A stretch of DNA of 64,000 bases from an uncultured Pseudomonadota bacterium. GTDB lineage: Bacteria; Myxococcota_A; Bradymonadia; Bradymonadales; GCA-2716585. The translations under genes and the position numbers were made by a program. The notes under the pieces were generated by a model, which worked only from the letters and a program-made list of their open reading frames with translations, searched no databases and was not told the DNA's origin. The stretch lies in NCBI GenBank assembly GCA_937123825.1, contig CAKZKQ010000658.1, positions 1 through 64,000 on the forward strand, written 5' to 3'. This document shows, in pieces, positions 63,890-64,000 of this stretch; the first letter of the stretch is position 1, and each line of letters starts with the position of its first letter.

Positions 63890-64000
63890 GCATCCTCGTC
63901 TCAGTCTAAAACCTCTCCCCTTCAATATTGTGGCCTTTGATGCCTCGTGATGAGGCCGTCGCACAGGTGCATCTTGAGGGAGTGTGTTGAGGCGTTGATC
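63890..64000. other. Non-coding right edge of window
   Basis: About 110 bases after the lipoprotein stop. No gene start or terminator is clear before the window ends. Confidence 0.3.

Overview
The window is GC-rich bacterial DNA. It carries many large lipoproteins with Asn- or Asp-rich linkers after the lipobox, Cys-rich repeat proteins, a Ser/Thr kinase fused to an FGE-sulfatase domain, FHA signalling, multiheme cytochromes and a molybdenum hydroxylase. This style points to a predatory or social deltaproteobacterial lineage (Myxococcota or Bradymonadota-like). That placement is an inference from protein style, because no rRNA or marker phylogeny is available here.

Layout. 210-2738: a TPR/HEAT protein diverging from a small lipoprotein. 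2934-4785: the most unusual locus, all on the minus strand. A strong sigma-70 promoter leads into two paralogous Gly/Ala/Asn-rich small peptide genes, each followed by its own intrinsic terminator, and then an array of nine tRNA genes (Asn, Cys, Gly, Gly, Phe, Phe, Ala, Ala, Thr). The six amino acids these tRNAs decode make up about three quarters of both peptides. 5009-11658: a topoisomerase III and a translationally coupled pair of DUF4139 (MuiA-like) proteins, followed by a 157-bp MITE-like inverted-repeat element. 12000-22858: a two-gene operon of giant lipoproteins (1795 and 1822 aa). It diverges from an FHA-winged-helix regulator, and TTCGAAT direct repeats in the shared promoter look like the regulator's binding site. 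An MpaB-type oxygenase and the FGE-domain kinase follow.

27935-33701: a minus-strand molybdenum hydroxylase operon with an XdhC-MocA fusion maturation factor, a small envelope protein, a 2Fe-2S subunit, a Tat-exported molybdopterin subunit and a diheme cytochrome c. It is consistent with periplasmic oxidation of an unknown substrate with electrons passed to cytochrome c. 33785-41030: a membrane protein, a hexokinase-family sugar kinase, an alpha/beta-hydrolase lipoprotein with Asp-rich and PPC-like domains coupled to a TrkA-N-like protein, and a DCC-family thiol oxidoreductase. 41230-50855: surface proteins, including a lipoprotein of roughly forty tandem six-Cys modules ending in a lamin-tail domain, and a large Ig-like/FG-GAP lipoprotein.

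51212-56922: a SNF2-family helicase coupled to a small zinc/membrane protein, diverging from a TPR-like exported protein and a four-heme cytochrome lipoprotein. 56965-62767: small metabolic genes (Sir2 deacylase, YheT-like hydrolase, SAM methyltransferase, HAD phosphatase, MOSC protein, ADP-ribosylglycohydrolase). 62825-63889: a beta-helix lipoprotein with a Pro-Asn-Asn linker. No CRISPR array, rRNA, integrase or transposase gene was seen.
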